Positions 11,901 to 25,290 of a stretch of 64,000 nt of DNA are shown here, in pieces. Origin of the DNA: Lineus longissimus (taxonomy: Eukaryota > Nemertea > Pilidiophora > Heteronemertea > Lineidae); contig NC_088325.1 of the NCBI RefSeq assembly GCF_910592395.1, forward strand, positions 15,318,109-15,382,108, written 5' to 3'. Below the pieces are notes generated by a model. That model was not told where the DNA came from. It searched no databases and worked only from the letters and a program-made list of their open reading frames with translations. The translations under genes and the position numbers were made by a program. Within the stretch, counting starts at the first letter, position 1, and each line of letters opens with the position of its first letter.

Positions 11901-14900
11901 AATTTCTTCAAATTAATGCTCAAATTCACCAAGCAGAAGGCTTTTGCGGCGATACATTTCTCAAAGCGAGACTGCTACTTAGAAAAAAAAAATCAAGTAC
12001 GTCATGACAACCTTTGGTCAATATCAAACTAACTATTTTTTGGCTAAAAAAATTATTGGTTTCAAGGTGAACTCAACCAGCAGGCTATTCCCTGGCGATG
12101 TCTCTTTCCCGTAATCGAGTCATTCCCCAGAGGGCCTACAGAATGACTGACAACGACGTATGCATCGTATCTTATGGACAAAAACTTTATGTGCAGCAAT
12201 AATCCAGATTGCACAAAGTTTCCGCGGATTAATATCGCGAATGAAAGCATAACTTGAGATCATCTCAAGTTTGTAATCTCGCAGCAATTAAGTCATTTCG
12301 CTTAATTGATGCGATGTAACTTTAGAGTATATTTGCGAGCTACTCTATTTTTGCATCCCCTGTTCTATTCAAGATGGCCGCGGGGTTTCTGGGCGGTAAA
12401 TATCTGCCAATGAGCTATCATCTTGCTTTGGGGATTGTAATTAAACTGGAGATGGCCATTGTTTATCCTAACGTGAATTATTAATCGAGGATTACAGCAG
12501 CATCAATGACAGGATCCACAGTGGGAGGAAACTCGCCAAGAAAATGGCAGAGGGAGCGTGAATAAATCATACAACAGCCATACATCAAATAACATTCTCT
12601 CGTTGTTGAAAACGAATTGCATAAAAATGGCAGCTAAAAGAGCAGTATATCATAGAATCTCTCTTAATATTACGTTTCGGCCAACTTGAGGCTTCTAAGT
12701 GGCTTCCTGTTTTTACAACCACCCGAAGCACTCACTTCCGGTACAAGAAACAAGGCGGCCATTGATGCGAATTGGTGGCTAGGAACCACTTGGCCGACAC
12801 AGCGTGGTTCTCCACGAGAGCATTATAAATTCCTTTCTATAAAGATTCCAGGGTAAATCTCCTCAGAAACACTCTGGAGTGATGTTATTAATTCATGGCG
12901 TTTTTTTCTTTCTGCTGTGTTTTGATGTTGAGAGCGAAATTTACCTTCTGCTTGTATTCACGCATGCGTAGTTTTACGTTGAGTAGTTTAGCTCAAAGAT
13001 GAAAGACGAGATTAAACCTTCAGTGAGGAAATCAAAAGCTTTGTTTGCTGAGAAGGTTCAATTAAAATGGCATCTGATTGAAGAAACCTCGACTGTTTTC
13101 ATTTTTTTTGTCAAATTGTGGTTTTCCTCATATTTTTGCAAAACACACAACAATTTCAATCCGGTATTAACGGAAACCCAGGAAAGCGATCACCCTGCCC
13201 CCACAAGACTCTATCTCGACTGCTGCTTCCACGAGTGCCTGACTATTTTTAATCGTATATTGGATTTGGTTAGATCTAGATGGTTTTACTTCATCGAAGT
13301 CACCATCGTTAGGAAGACCACAAGGATGCTATCAGACCCCATCCAAAACAACGACTGCATCCCTTCTGTAAAACATCCAGTCCGATTTATGTTCGCGAGT
13401 GCCTCCTCTTAAATCCGACCACTTCTCCCCATTCCCTCCCATCTCATCACCCCGCATCAATCCAATCATCTTGGGTCACTGTTTTTGCCTCCAAGGTGTC
13501 AACACCAGCGTAATCACCTCGTTACCGCGCTAATACTGATGACCACCGGGACCTGGGGACGAGGAAGGATTTACGACATCAGCGTAAATGGGTCGTGTAA
13601 CGAATGGACCGCAGAAAATACTGGTCCGGATGCGACTGGGCATTATCATTGGACTAACGGGCGATAGACCTGACGGCTTAAAAATTGAATTTCGTGTCTA
13701 AACTTTTTGATGGAATTGCTGTATGTTTTTAACTGTAAACTTTGACCATCTTTGTTACGCCTCGTTGTCTCTCACGAGGAGCAGGCATCTATCTTATCGT
13801 GGCCAGCAAAAAAAGAAGCACGCACTTCGGCAGGCCGATCGCTCACCAGCTCAACCCTCCGGCAATTCATTAAAACTTCTTCATCACGCCTTCACGATAA
13901 CGCCAGGGGGCATTTTGCATCACTTTCTTCAGATTAGCACTGTTGGAAATACATTTCAACGCATTTTAACTGGATATTTGTAAGATTGTGGCTTGGATTC
14001 GAGTAAAGATCGTGTACGTGCGTATTGGTGCCCGTGAAGTCTTGAGCTAGCTCTCCTCTCCAGCTCTCTGAGCTGTGTCGTATCGGTGTCTGCGAATCAG
14101 TAACTCCAATCAATTACAGATTGAAGTGAGATAATGTGTCTTAATGGCCTTGATAAGGCAGCATCAATGGTAGGAGTCGTCACCGATGATGGATTAGCCT
14201 CGTTGCTTAATTCTAGAAATGGAGACATTTCAAAAATGCAACTGTTCCCTATAAGGTGGCTGTAGCAGTCTTTATGAGAAGCTTTGAATTGATGCTGTGA
14301 CGCTTTGGTTATTTACTTACCAGTTTCAGTTCTTCGTTCAGTTTTTGTAGCCAAGATTCTTATAAGGGTGTAAATATAGAGCATGTTTTGGGCAGAATCG
14401 GGGGAAAGTCGGGTCGAATGTCGAATGATAGATAGTCTCCTTGCTAAACGATGATAGAGGGGATTGATTAGACTCCTAAGGCTTTCTGGAAGGTTTGAAA
14501 TGTTAAAATTCCCTTGCGGTATACGGATTGTGATTGAAGAAGTTCACCTGAGACGCCACTCTTAGTGATTGATTTCGCCGTCTTCAAGGAATTTGGGTTC
14601 TTTGGAAGGACATTTTAAAAGCTGAACATGTTGCATAAGGCTTTGGCGGGTGCGATGTCCGTGTGTAGTCTGCCTCACCTCGTCAGTGGTAGGGTTAAAC
14701 CATTGTGATTACAGTTGCATTAATGAACTCCCGCATCATCTGCCTCGGCTACCTCTCTGAGATGAGAACGCAGCCACGGATGGATATTTCCGCTCTACTT
14801 GAACTGTTTCCACTGCTGGTCAAGCTATTCTATTAAGCGACTCGTAAATATTTCAACACCCGGACAGTTGGGTGACTTATAGCGTCTTGGGCACAAGTTA

Positions 14901-16542
14901 CTATTCGTCCACACTCCGGGTACCGGGTCGTGCCAGATTTTATGCGGACCCGGAGGCACGCGGGTATCGTCTGCACGGTTGGGTGCACGTGATGCTGGTG
15001 ACGTTTGCTGCGTCCATCATGAAGGATGAATCACTGGGGAACGCTTCATCGGTTTCGATAATCTATAGATCTTTAAGAGTAGAGGCTTGGTGACGGCCCG
15101 TGAGGTAAAAACGACTCTTCGTCATATTTCAAAGGTTTTCGCCTCGATTAGCAGCCGCAGACGTTATCAACCTCGTCCCAAGATATCATTAAGAGCAAAT
15201 TGTATGTATCACGTAATGCATTCATTTCGTCTTTGGAGCATTTATAAGACGATATTGGCGATAACTTTCCAAGAACTTGAGAAATAATGGCGGCAACACG
15301 ACGTCCCGCATACGATCAATACGAATCATGACATCCCACATCCCATCACAATGATAGGAATCTTGATGGCGTTCTTGAGACTTACTCCATAAATGTCGTG
15401 TCCTTTTCATTCGGGTTCACTGGTTGCATTAATTACTGTAATTACGATGACTTTGCGGCCATTTCTCACTGTCACGGTGTTGGTCTTCAGTCTGTCATGA
15501 ATCACGCGCGGGTACCTTCCACAGTCCCGCAATTAATGGCAATCTACTCAGTAAGATCTCACTTAACCCCACCCAGTCGTTGCTAATGAACTAGGGTGTG
15601 CACCATGCCCTGGGACTCTGAGAAGTCGAAAATGTTTTCACCTGCGATCAAATATGAAATTTGATGTTGCTAAATTTGGAGCTGCCTATTTGGCATGGGT
15701 ACCCGTCTCTAACTGAAGCGCGTGGCTGTCTCACTAAGATCTCACTGGATATCTCACGATGACCAACAAATAGCCCAAAGTCCATCAATATGTCACGTCA
15801 AGTGTATCTCGCATGTTAGGTACGACGATCCATGCGCTGTCAAGGAAAACAAACGCCATATGATGCTGTAAGCGATATTGTAAGTGACGCCGTGATGACC
15901 AAACAAGGTCGAGCGAAAAATTATCCAGGTTTGCAGTTGCATGGCTTTTGGAAAGTATATCTCTCCACTTAGGGTGACAGGCTCACGAAAGAAAGGGATG
16001 GCTGTCTTCACAGCGTCAAAACATAGCGCTGTACTACGTGCCGAGCTCCAATGCTCCTGGATACCTTATTACAACGATGACCAAGAGCTCTATTTTTTAC
16101 GTGTACTGCTAAGTGTATCTCTCCAATTAGTTTGACAGGCTGTTGTCAATGAGCCGTCAGTAACTTTATAAATGACCTCCTTGTTTACTCTGAATGACAT
16201 CTGATAAAAAAGGGCTTTGAACAGTAGCCATCTAGCTGTCATCAATACCGTCACAATCTCATAACTCGTCTCCAGCGCTCTTCTAGTTACTTGAGACGCT
16301 CTCCTCACGTGCGGCCAAGTATTGATCGCAGCATCGAGACTACTAAGCCTAATAGTACTAACAGTCATCGTGGAGTAGCAGACGATATTCATGGTTCAGT
16401 AGACCACAATATCTCACTTGATTCTAAAGATATGGCTTTAAGATGGTTATAAAAAGATGACATTGTCACCTGCGCGTGTCAAAGTCTATTCTTTCAATCT
16501 ACAGACAAACTCTTCGATCCGATCTCTTTGCCTTCTTTTCCA

Positions 16543-16715
16543 TAGTCGCTCCCATGGACCCTCACGAAGGGGTTACTACCGTCTAGACTCATGACTAAGA
16601 ACTCCCAGGTACCAAAACCCTGCTCCCTGCATCCCTGGAAGGGGCTTCCTAGATTGGTGACTAAGTGACCTGATGAGTCCCTCACCAAGGGTCTGTCTAG
16701 ACACATGACTAAGTG
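16543..16715 (+). repeat. Degraded tandem duplication with TCTAGACNCATGACTAAG core
   Basis: CCCTCACGAAGGG...TCTAGACTCATGACTAAG near 16559-16600 recurs as CCCTCACCAAGGG...TCTAGACACATGACTAAG near 16678-16712. A partial copy (CTAGATTGGTGACTAAGTGACC) lies between them. Spacing is about 120 bp. Confidence 0.6.
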
Positions 16716-17204
16716 ACCATGATGCAGGAGGATATTAAGACCCTGGGTAGTGTTTCTATTATCGTTGATGCGTATGACTCAGTGATTCTGTCTGTAAGTA
16801 ACTCATAGTAAGACAAGTGATTGGGGCATGATCGATATCTGACCCGAGTCAGGTCAAGGAGCAGATGGTCTCGGGTGAAAGTGACAAGGCCAGTTTATCA
16901 TCAGGGGTTTATCATGGCTTGACTAGGCTTAACCTGTGTGCATGCTGATCTACCAGCGCTGTGTGTATCATCCATCCTTCACTGAAAGGAGGAGCCTTAA
17001 GGATTGACGTTCATGGCTGGTGAAACGGCATGGCCCGATTGCTCACAAGACGTGTAGTTCTGAAAGGGAGAATGCAAAAGAATATCGGGTTGTCATTCTA
17101 AGCTGTAGCAGTTGTTAGGTGAAGTATGCAAGGCCAGTGTGTCATAGAATCAGAAACCGATGCGGTGTTTTTTACCTTTGCTGACATACTGTTCGACGAT
17201 TGCA

Positions 17205-17440
17205 ACAGCTATTGACTACGGAGTGCTTACACAACTCTTTTTATCATACATTGTGCAAATGCGTACAAAAATTAGTTCGTTTTGATACCCGACTTCGGTA
17301 CGTGCTGTATTTGCCCGTGAGTGCCTCCCGTCCCACTGTGCACCGGTCATTGACTCCTGAATGCGTCTACAACTCTGTTTACCTTCCTGGACGAAACCAA
17401 ATACAAACCGAGTCAATCCATTTGTTTTACTTCATTTTCT
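17205..17440 (+). repeat. Diverged ~141-bp tandem duplication
   Basis: The segment ATTGACTACGGAGTGCTTAC followed by ACAACTCT (from about 17210) is echoed by ATTGACTCCTGAATGCGTCT followed by ACAACTCT about 141 bp later. The copies are strongly diverged. Confidence 0.4.
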
Positions 17441-20383
17441 ATTGATCTGTTTGAATGTCTCTCTCGGCTCATCGATTGGCTAAATAGGTTGACATGGATT
17501 CCCATTATAGTGCATCCGGATGCATAATACACAGTTGTTGAAATTTACAGTTTGCAATTGAGAAAATTGTATTCAAAGTCACGGTATAACGTTTTTGCAC
17601 CAGCTTGTACCTCGCTCCCACCTGTGATAGTTTACTGGGAACGACGCGTGCCAAGGCGTTGCATTCATCAGTTCGTTTCATCTGTGCCAACATCGACAAC
17701 ACTATTCCAAGCAGACCATTATTCGCTGCGGGATGAATACATTTGCTGCGGGTTAACGCGACATAAAAACCAGACACAACTAATCCATGTTTAAGACTTG
17801 AAATTATCCAGGTGCAATTAATCTGACATTGATTCAAAATGGAGGATTACAGCACGTGATTAGTCAGGACAATTTGATTTTTATGCAGCCTGTCGATGGC
17901 TTCAAACGAAATTAAGATGGATGACAAAATGGCAAAATGACTTGAGCTCATGTATCGAACACAGATTTGTGTAACCAAAGGCCATTGCTATGCATTGCAA
18001 ATTAAAGCTAAGCATGCCACATCGACGATGCGTAGAACACTCAGGCTTGGGAGACCTATCTCACCACGAAGCAAAGATCGATGATACTTCTTGGCAACTT
18101 TAGGTGCTTTTATCGATCTGTGAATAGAACAACTATTTTGTGACCTTTTGGGAATGAAATGGTACTCCAGGTGCCTGCACAAGCTTGAAAACTTGTGCTT
18201 TGTTTTGCTACCAAACCATCGCCTATGTTGGTCAGTTCTACTTTGTAAAGGACCTTCTGGGTGTGAGCCAACACACTAAAGTTAGCTATAAACAGTTGTC
18301 AAAACACCACATACTCCAAAATATCAACGAGGGTTTGCAGCCTGTCAACAATGGCGATCGTCTACCGCCGTGATCTGAATTGTCCATGAAAACAATCGTA
18401 TTTTCACAAGAACACTTCAGTGAAAAACAAACCTATTTGGCCAAATGCCAAGAGCTTTCAACGCGCCGCATTGGAAATCGATGTACTGCGCATATTACAT
18501 CAGTTCCGGTCCGAGAGTACACTTCCGGTAATGGCTAACGATTTGACAGAATCAATTTTGAATGCACTCACTCTGTGCAAGCAGTTTGTTGTCAAAAATC
18601 AGTTTCATTGGTGCAATGAGATGCCTGTGACTTAACTTATTTCATCATCAGATGTATGACTACTCAAAATAGTGTGGAAACGCGCTTTATTCTTTATGTT
18701 TTCCACTTTCCTATGCTTCAGTGGAGGCAGGGAATGCTAAGTGTCTATCACTAAAGCAATCAAGAGAGAATAATATGCCGTCTGACGTATTCAATGCTTT
18801 TAGAGAGTGGCTCTAAAAGCTTTCTCATTTTCACTTACTCTCCAACTGAAACAGCTATTACATTCATTAAAGGCCATTTCACAACGATCAGCTTACTGAG
18901 ACAAAGCCAAGAGTTCGCTTCACTTTCAGAAGATAACACCACGTTGTACATGTTAATATACACTATGTTGTGTACATTGAGATACGTATGCGTATTGCGT
19001 ATGCACACGTGCTCAGCTTGGAATGAACTGTACTTCATTCTGCATTTTGCGTTTTTCACATCAAATATACAGGAGCTGCATACATTTTGTACATGTGTAT
19101 GCAACAATGTACATAAGAATTGGTGAACTTAGACCGAAATCGTTAACATAGCCGAATGGGGCCAAGTTTTACTCGAATTTCGTGATTCCTCCTTTCAACT
19201 ATGAATTTCACTTTCAAAGCTTTTAAGTGATTTCCTTTCGTTAACAAGAGTATACCTGGCGCCTGGCGTGGTGACTGAGGTGTGAGAACGGTTTCGTCGG
19301 CTTGTTTTCGAAACCTGCTTATACCATGACACCTTAGTATAGAAAACTACAGTGCCCGGAGTTCGAAAATGCCACCGTCGAGGCTCTTGGAAACGTCCCC
19401 TAATCGACCTGGGAACAATATATTCTTCTGGCGTGAAGTTATTTTCGATTAAGATCTCAACATATGTTCCGGTGATTATCTTAATGAATGAATGTCAACA
19501 AGGCACATAGGGGCCCATTGGAACAGTGGTTGTTGCGTTAAGTTATGATGAGTAGGTGTGGATAGGTGTCACAGACGTTGACTTGTAGTGACGGCCTGGT
19601 TAGGTCTTCATTCCTGACCAGTAGACACAGCTTTGAGACTCATTGGTGGCTCTCGTTCCAATGTAGATGGTTTGCCAGCTATGGTCCAAGAAGAACAGGC
19701 CTGTATTCGATCCTTTCCATTAAACCGCCAATTTCAAGTTCCAGAAGCCCACATTCAGTCGATTTCTTGAGAAAAAGGCGCGATACTGCTGATGTTATCA
19801 CTCCTTGACCACTGTTCTGGTAACAGTCAGGCCCGCATCCGGTCATCACCCCTTGAAGAGACAGAAGTCATTCCAGGTCACTGGTTCTCGAGGTGACAGG
19901 ACTCAAAACTAAACACCAGAGATAAAGAAGTTGAGCAATCAGTCGGCGGTTGGCAACAAAACAAATTGTCATCACAGATTTCTGGAGCTCATAATTGCAA
20001 TGTTAGACAAGTTTGAGAGAATTCCTTAATCGGAGCCTCGGTCACTGGGTCAGCTGTGTTTTTGTAAGATGGGTGAGAATGTGGTGACGTGAATACCTAG
20101 TCACCAAAATCCCTGAGAGACAGGTATTTTACCGACACGGCCCGCTAAAGGGGCGGGTTGCCTGAAGTTTTCACCAACTTGGACCGGTTGTTCAAAACAA
20201 GCTTTGTCGCCAACGCTAAGTTAATGCCAGCATTAGTGACAAAATAGGAACAACCGGGACAGCTCGCCCCATCAGTAACTCAAACACTGTTACATCGTGT
20301 CACCAGAAAATAAAAGATATCATTGAGATGATTAACGGGAATACTATACCAAGACGCTTTCGCCATTCCGACCATCGAGAAAG

Positions 20384-20387
20384 AAAA
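20384..20387 (-). terminator. RNA polymerase III TTTT terminator of tRNA-Pro
   Basis: On the minus strand a TTTT run begins 5 nt after the discriminator base of the tRNA, followed by further T-rich sequence. This is the standard Pol III stop signal. Confidence 0.8.
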
Positions 20388-20392
20388 TAATC

Positions 20393-20464
20393 GGGCTCAG
20401 CCGGGAATTGAACCCGGGACCTCCCGCACCCAAAGCGGGAATCATGCCTCTAGACCACTGAGCC
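20393..20464 (-). tRNA. tRNA-Pro, anticodon TGG
   Basis: A complete 72-nt cloverleaf on the minus strand. The acceptor stem GGCTCAG/CTGAGCC pairs 7 of 7 with discriminator C. The D-arm begins GGTCTAGAGGC and overlaps the A box. The anticodon stem CCCGC/GCGGG encloses loop TTTGGGT with anticodon TGG. The variable loop is short, and the T-arm CCGGG-TTCAATT-CCCGG contains a B box (GGTTCAATTCC). All stems are fully paired, and the sequence follows the eukaryotic tRNA-Pro pattern closely, so it is probably functional rather than a tRNA-derived repeat. No CCA is encoded, as expected in eukaryotes. No second tRNA was found in the window. Confidence 0.95.
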
Positions 20465-22680
20465 GATATATCTGAACTCACGACTCGCAAGGCTTATAAG
20501 ACAATGACATTTCACTTTACCTATCCCGTTGCCAACACTTTGACAGTGATTTTTCCTAATGATTTTGTTTCGTTTCGTTTCGATTCCACATTTTTCTGAT
20601 GCCGGGTTTATCGTAAACAACTGGTAGCAAACGTAACTACTGACGATAGTAAAGTAGTAATCTCCAGCTGAAACCTCTCAAGGTCACGTGGGCGTTCAAT
20701 AAGACCAGCTTTACTCACTCTGTTTGAACTCAATCCATTACTCTGACTACTCTTTACGAAAATCTATTTCAGAATTCTCGCATGAATGAAACTTAATCTA
20801 AACATTACAAAGGCATTTTTCAGCTGCGTTTCACTTCCTATTAGGTTGCTCCATTATGCGATAAAAACAAAAATTGAAATTCAAAATCATTTCATGTTTG
20901 GTAACTTCGATTCGTACAAAATGTTCTAAACTGATAGATTGCTGAGAGTAAGATATTTTGTTAAATGAAATGGTGGGTACTTAAGGTCATTTTGTATTGA
21001 TTTAGATATTAATTACTAAGTATTCATTCCTTCCATTGTAAATACAATGGCCCAGGACCAAACCCAACATGTTACAAAGGCCCTGGGGGTTCAGATGACA
21101 ATCATTTTAAAACAGTTAGTTATTAATAACCGCCAAGTAAGAACTAACCATCTCGATCTGCGTAAGGTAAGCGTAAGTAAGGCCATAACTAAGGGGATAA
21201 TGACAATAAAAGTCAGGTTCTATCATCTTCAACAACTTCAGAAAGTTGTAAATGCATTTTCATTGAAAAACGAACAGCATTCAGTCTTGTCAACCTGTGT
21301 CATTCGCCAAGGGGTATTGCTACTATTAAGCCAATAAAAGTCGAGTTCTGTTATTCAAATGGAATATTCAGAAAGATTTTAAACATTTGTTCCGTTGACT
21401 GCTAGCTATTTCTTTCCATGCAGCAAATCCAGCATTATAGCTGCTTGCATGCCTTACTTGTGGTACCATCAGGAAGCTTTCATCGCGAGCTTTCCAAAGA
21501 ATGGTCATGACAATAGGTTTATTATCGTTCTGTAATAGACAATCGTTTGTGCTCCACACAAGGCCAAACAGTTGGTTTAGGAAAACTCTAAAAACACACA
21601 ACACCTTAAACTGCGCAGTTGTTCAATGCTGTTATTATGGATAACGTCTTGTAGCTGGAGGGAAACTGAGAGTGATTACCACCTTCATCTAGAGTGTCAC
21701 ATGTCACAGTGAATGGCTGACCCGAGCGGCAATCTCCGCATCATGGGACCCCGAGCTATCTGCTGCGTTGATTTCACTGCTAAGTTCTGTTTTAGCTACT
21801 GTAGAAAGTACTTTTCAGGCGTCATTCAGGGTTTTCCATGGAAAAATGTGGTGTTAACGAACAAGGCAAGGCCCAGGCCGAACCAGCTACGACAGCTAAA
21901 TAAGGATTTTTGGACACTTCCTGACATAATATTGACCAATCAGAAGCGCTATATGCTGCATCACCGGTGCAGGCAGCAAAGTGAACCAATCACAAGCTGT
22001 CATTGGGAGAAGTTAGTAAATACTCTTTGCTGGGAGAGTGACATGAGACACTGACAAATACACAGGAACATATGTATCCACCGAGACTAGAATCACAAAA
22101 ACTTTGAAAACGAAACTCTACCAAACGATTTGACCTTCTTATCGGAAGCCAGCCCCATCAATCGTAAAATGTTGTTTGCCTTGGCTGTCCAGGCTAAATC
22201 CTCAGTGCAATCAAAACATCTTCCAAATGGTTTAGTTGTCCTAACTAGATCCACTTATCACCAAATCTATGCTAATCTGTCTCATCATTCTTTACAATCG
22301 TTCCTTTTTATTACTCTCAATTTATGTTCGTAAATTTCTCTGGACATTTTTTCCAGGCTAACTCCGCTTCTTTTACGTGTAGATACGTCAGTAAATGTAC
22401 ATGAATGATGTACAGTTGGGATGAAGACTCAAAGTGGAACCATTTGCACAAAATATTCAAGGATTGCGCAGATTTAGAGCGCATTAGCGGCCAGCAATCT
22501 CCGCTGAATTAATAGCCTATTTTACGTGTGAGTAATCTCGTGATTTTTAGCCCGCGATGCGGATGATTTCATCACGTGGTATTTGACGTCACCAGGAGAC
22601 AGTTTAGCACCGATTAGAAGTTAAAGTGTCACCAGAATGAGAAACCCTTGGATCACAACGACACGAATTCAACACATTCA
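20465..22680. other. Non-coding stretch between tRNA and 50-bp array
   Basis: No gene or repeat recognised. Open frames reach at most 113 codons and look random. Confidence 0.55.
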
Positions 22681-22980
22681 GTGTTGATGAAGTCGGAGAT
22701 AGGGCCTCTGCTCCTTCAATCAAACGAAGAGTGATGATGAAGTCAGAGATAGGGCCTCTGCTCCTTCAATCAAACGAAAAGTGGTGATGAAGTCGGAGAT
22801 AGGGCCTCTGCTCCTTCAATCAAACGAAAAGTGTTGATGAAGTCGGAGATAGGGCCTCTGCTCCTTCAATCAAACGAAGAGTGTTGATGAAGTCGGAGAT
22901 AGGGCCTCTGCTCCTTCAATCAAACGAAGAGTGGTGATGAAGTCAGAGATAGGGCCTCTGCTCCTTCAATCAAACGAATT
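22681..22980 (+). repeat. Six-copy 50-bp tandem array
   Basis: Exactly six head-to-tail 50-bp units starting at 22681, 22731, 22781, 22831, 22881 and 22931. Each runs from GTGNTGATGAAGTC to CAATCAAACGAA. Units 1, 4 and 5 are identical. The others differ only at the fourth base, at a G/A in AGTCGGAG/AGTCAGAG, and at the last bases (GA, AA or TT). Such near-identity implies recent expansion or homogenisation. The 50-bp period is not a codon multiple and the array is non-coding. Confidence 0.97.
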
Positions 22981-24849
22981 TTATTATTCGGAAAAGGAGA
23001 TATCCATCGTCGGAAACAATTAAGAAACACAACGTTCTCCCTCCTGAAAAGGGTTGTCACCGTCAACTGAATACCTCTGAGGGTTGACACACGGCCGCCA
23101 TCATGGAATCAAACTGTTCCCGCCTAGCAACTGGAACCTCGTAAATTCCCGCGAGACTGGAAACTTTTGCGCAAAATCGTTCGTCAAATTAGTTATTGTC
23201 GCAGGGGATTCTAAAAATTTACCAGATTCACTTGATTATGTCGTAAATTGGCGATGATGTTACGCAAGATTCCGTGGGTCGTCGGTCTATCAGGCAGGGA
23301 ATTGAAAAATATTTTAAATGCAGATAGTTTGTGGAATGAAACCAACTTATTGACTTTTGTCTCTAATAACAGGCCAGCATACCCCATTATCTTCAGATTG
23401 TTATGAATCTAAACCCTGCTAGCTTTTTACCTCGTTTTTACGATATACAATGTATTGAAATCCAGTTTTTAAAATGCCAATCAACCAGCAATCGTATTTG
23501 TTAAAAATAAAAACTTTGTGAATGGGATGACTTAGACAATGGCTTCACGAACTCAACTTCTCTAATTTCCAATTATTTCTGAAATTATCGAATAATTATC
23601 AAACTTAATTGATGAAATTTGCGTAAAATTATAATTCAATACATCATCCCATCTCTAACAGAATGTGGCCTCTCAATTAATCTTATTTTCTTTTTCGTTT
23701 TTAAAGGTCTCTTGAAATTGAAATCATCTGTTTTTATGAAAGAAATATTCCGTGAACGATTCTCATGACATTTTAAATACATTCACATGGTCGTAAATAT
23801 GGGCATCCAGTATGCAGCGGGGACGGAAGTAGTGGGAATAGTTTGGGGTTCTACCTAAACCTCGTCCCCCGTTTCAAGCATCGCCAACAGTTCCTCACCG
23901 TGTGTTATCGTAACCACCACTCTCTCTCCAGTTCTGACCATTGCATTAATGATTCCATTTATTACCATCGGAGTTATGATTATCAACGACTCTTTCATGA
24001 GTTTGGTTTCAATGGAATGTTTTCGTTCCCCGAGCATCGCCATGGCGACCAACCGGGGATGTTGGTGCCAAGCCAAAAATAATAATACGCTATCAAACTG
24101 TAAAGTACACTTTCCAAGAATCATGGTGAGCCAGTCCAACCAAACAGAAGGCTAACATACAACTATTCTATTAACTCATGCAGTTATAGTCTATTCCAGC
24201 TGTTTTCAAAAGTACTTTCCACATCATAGGTTCATATTTGTACTGTGAAGCTCCAGGGACAAGTTTATGATCTTCATTTGACATTCGCGGAAAAGCATAC
24301 AAAACAAAGTTTGATCGATCAGAAGTTAATAAGCAAGGGTTACGGTACGCAATTAAGAATAAATAGAATACAACCACGTGGTGATTAAGTCAAGATACTT
24401 GAGTATCGAACGCACAAAAACAATTATAAGTTATGTTTGTTTTGCTACGCGCGAATGGCGCACTAGAACCGGAAGTATGTGTCACGTGACTGCTCCCAGG
24501 GCTGTCGTGAATCATCCGGTACGATTTTCGGTCCCCGCAGAGCTTTTAGGGCAAATCAAATGATGGCAAGTTTGAGTAGTGATTTTGGGGACTGATTTCT
24601 GGCCATATGAATAATTGTAAATCTGTAATGGTGCAAAGGTCGTTATGGCATTGACTAACTCAGCTCTGCCAATGTCTTTGCTTTTGGTGAAATACTTAGT
24701 TTGGCTACCGATCAGGTACTGCTACGGGAAACATGTTGAACGCCTGCATCTTCGCCAATTCACATCAGATCATAAAATTAATCACCTTCCCGATCACTCC
24801 TCATTACAAACTTGGCATCCTTTTTGTCACTCGATGGGCACTGAACGAT

Positions 24850-25290
24850 AAAGATGACACGTCACTCCAATACCGACAACATTTTGGCAAATTCAAGGCC
24901 CCTCCTTTTCTAGTTCAATAAGTTTGAGTTTCAAGGAAGCAATTAGCATTTATTTCGTACTCCAAAAGTGTCTTCAATTACCTAAGACATGTTTTCAAAG
25001 CATCAGTTTCTTTTTGGTTCAATTGGTACTGTAATTGGTTAGTTACTTAATGACACATCAACATGAAGTGTCGTTCTCATTGAAGCTTTTTTACAAACTC
25101 TAAAGTCCCTCTTTTTCTTCTTCATTGGTTTGTGTTAGATGGAAGCAATCTACATGTATAGTTCTCGTACGCCATCCGTATCTTTAATTACCTAATGAAG
25201 ACATGCTTTGAGAGCATCAACCACCTTTTTCTAGTTCAATTGGCAAGTCTTTAGATAATGATTCAGCATACAGACTGAGTGTCATACTCC
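24850..25290 (+). repeat. Diverged ~200-bp tandem duplication
   Basis: Copy 1 (about 24852-25048) and copy 2 (about 25049-25260) share, in order, GATGACAC(G/A)TCA, a CCCTC/CCCCTCCTTTT tract, GGAAGCAAT, a T(T/C)AATTACCTAA segment with AAGACATG, AGCATCA, and TTCAATTGG. A third copy may begin near 25262. No open frame is shared between copies. Confidence 0.6.

Larger units (their letters stand above)
1..20383. other. Gene-poor stretch left of the tRNA
   Basis: No gene is recognised. Open frames are under 140 codons, overlap in several frames and match no family known to me. The annotated small inverted repeats and degraded duplications are the only structures seen. Several CGGCCAT words (145, 699, 1619, 1651, 3950, 4104, 6895, 12374, 12756, 15456) are notable. 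Confidence 0.6.

Noticed and set aside
12999-13412. 137-codon plus-strand open frame
   Set aside because: No motif recognised, AT-rich homopolymer-containing translation, no neighbouring exons.
18981-19014. Alternating purine-pyrimidine stretch rich in TGCGTA, possible Z-DNA
   Set aside because: Short and imperfect; no independent support.
22681-22980. CRISPR-like appearance of the 50-bp array
   Set aside because: Units are contiguous with no variable spacers, and the genome is eukaryotic.
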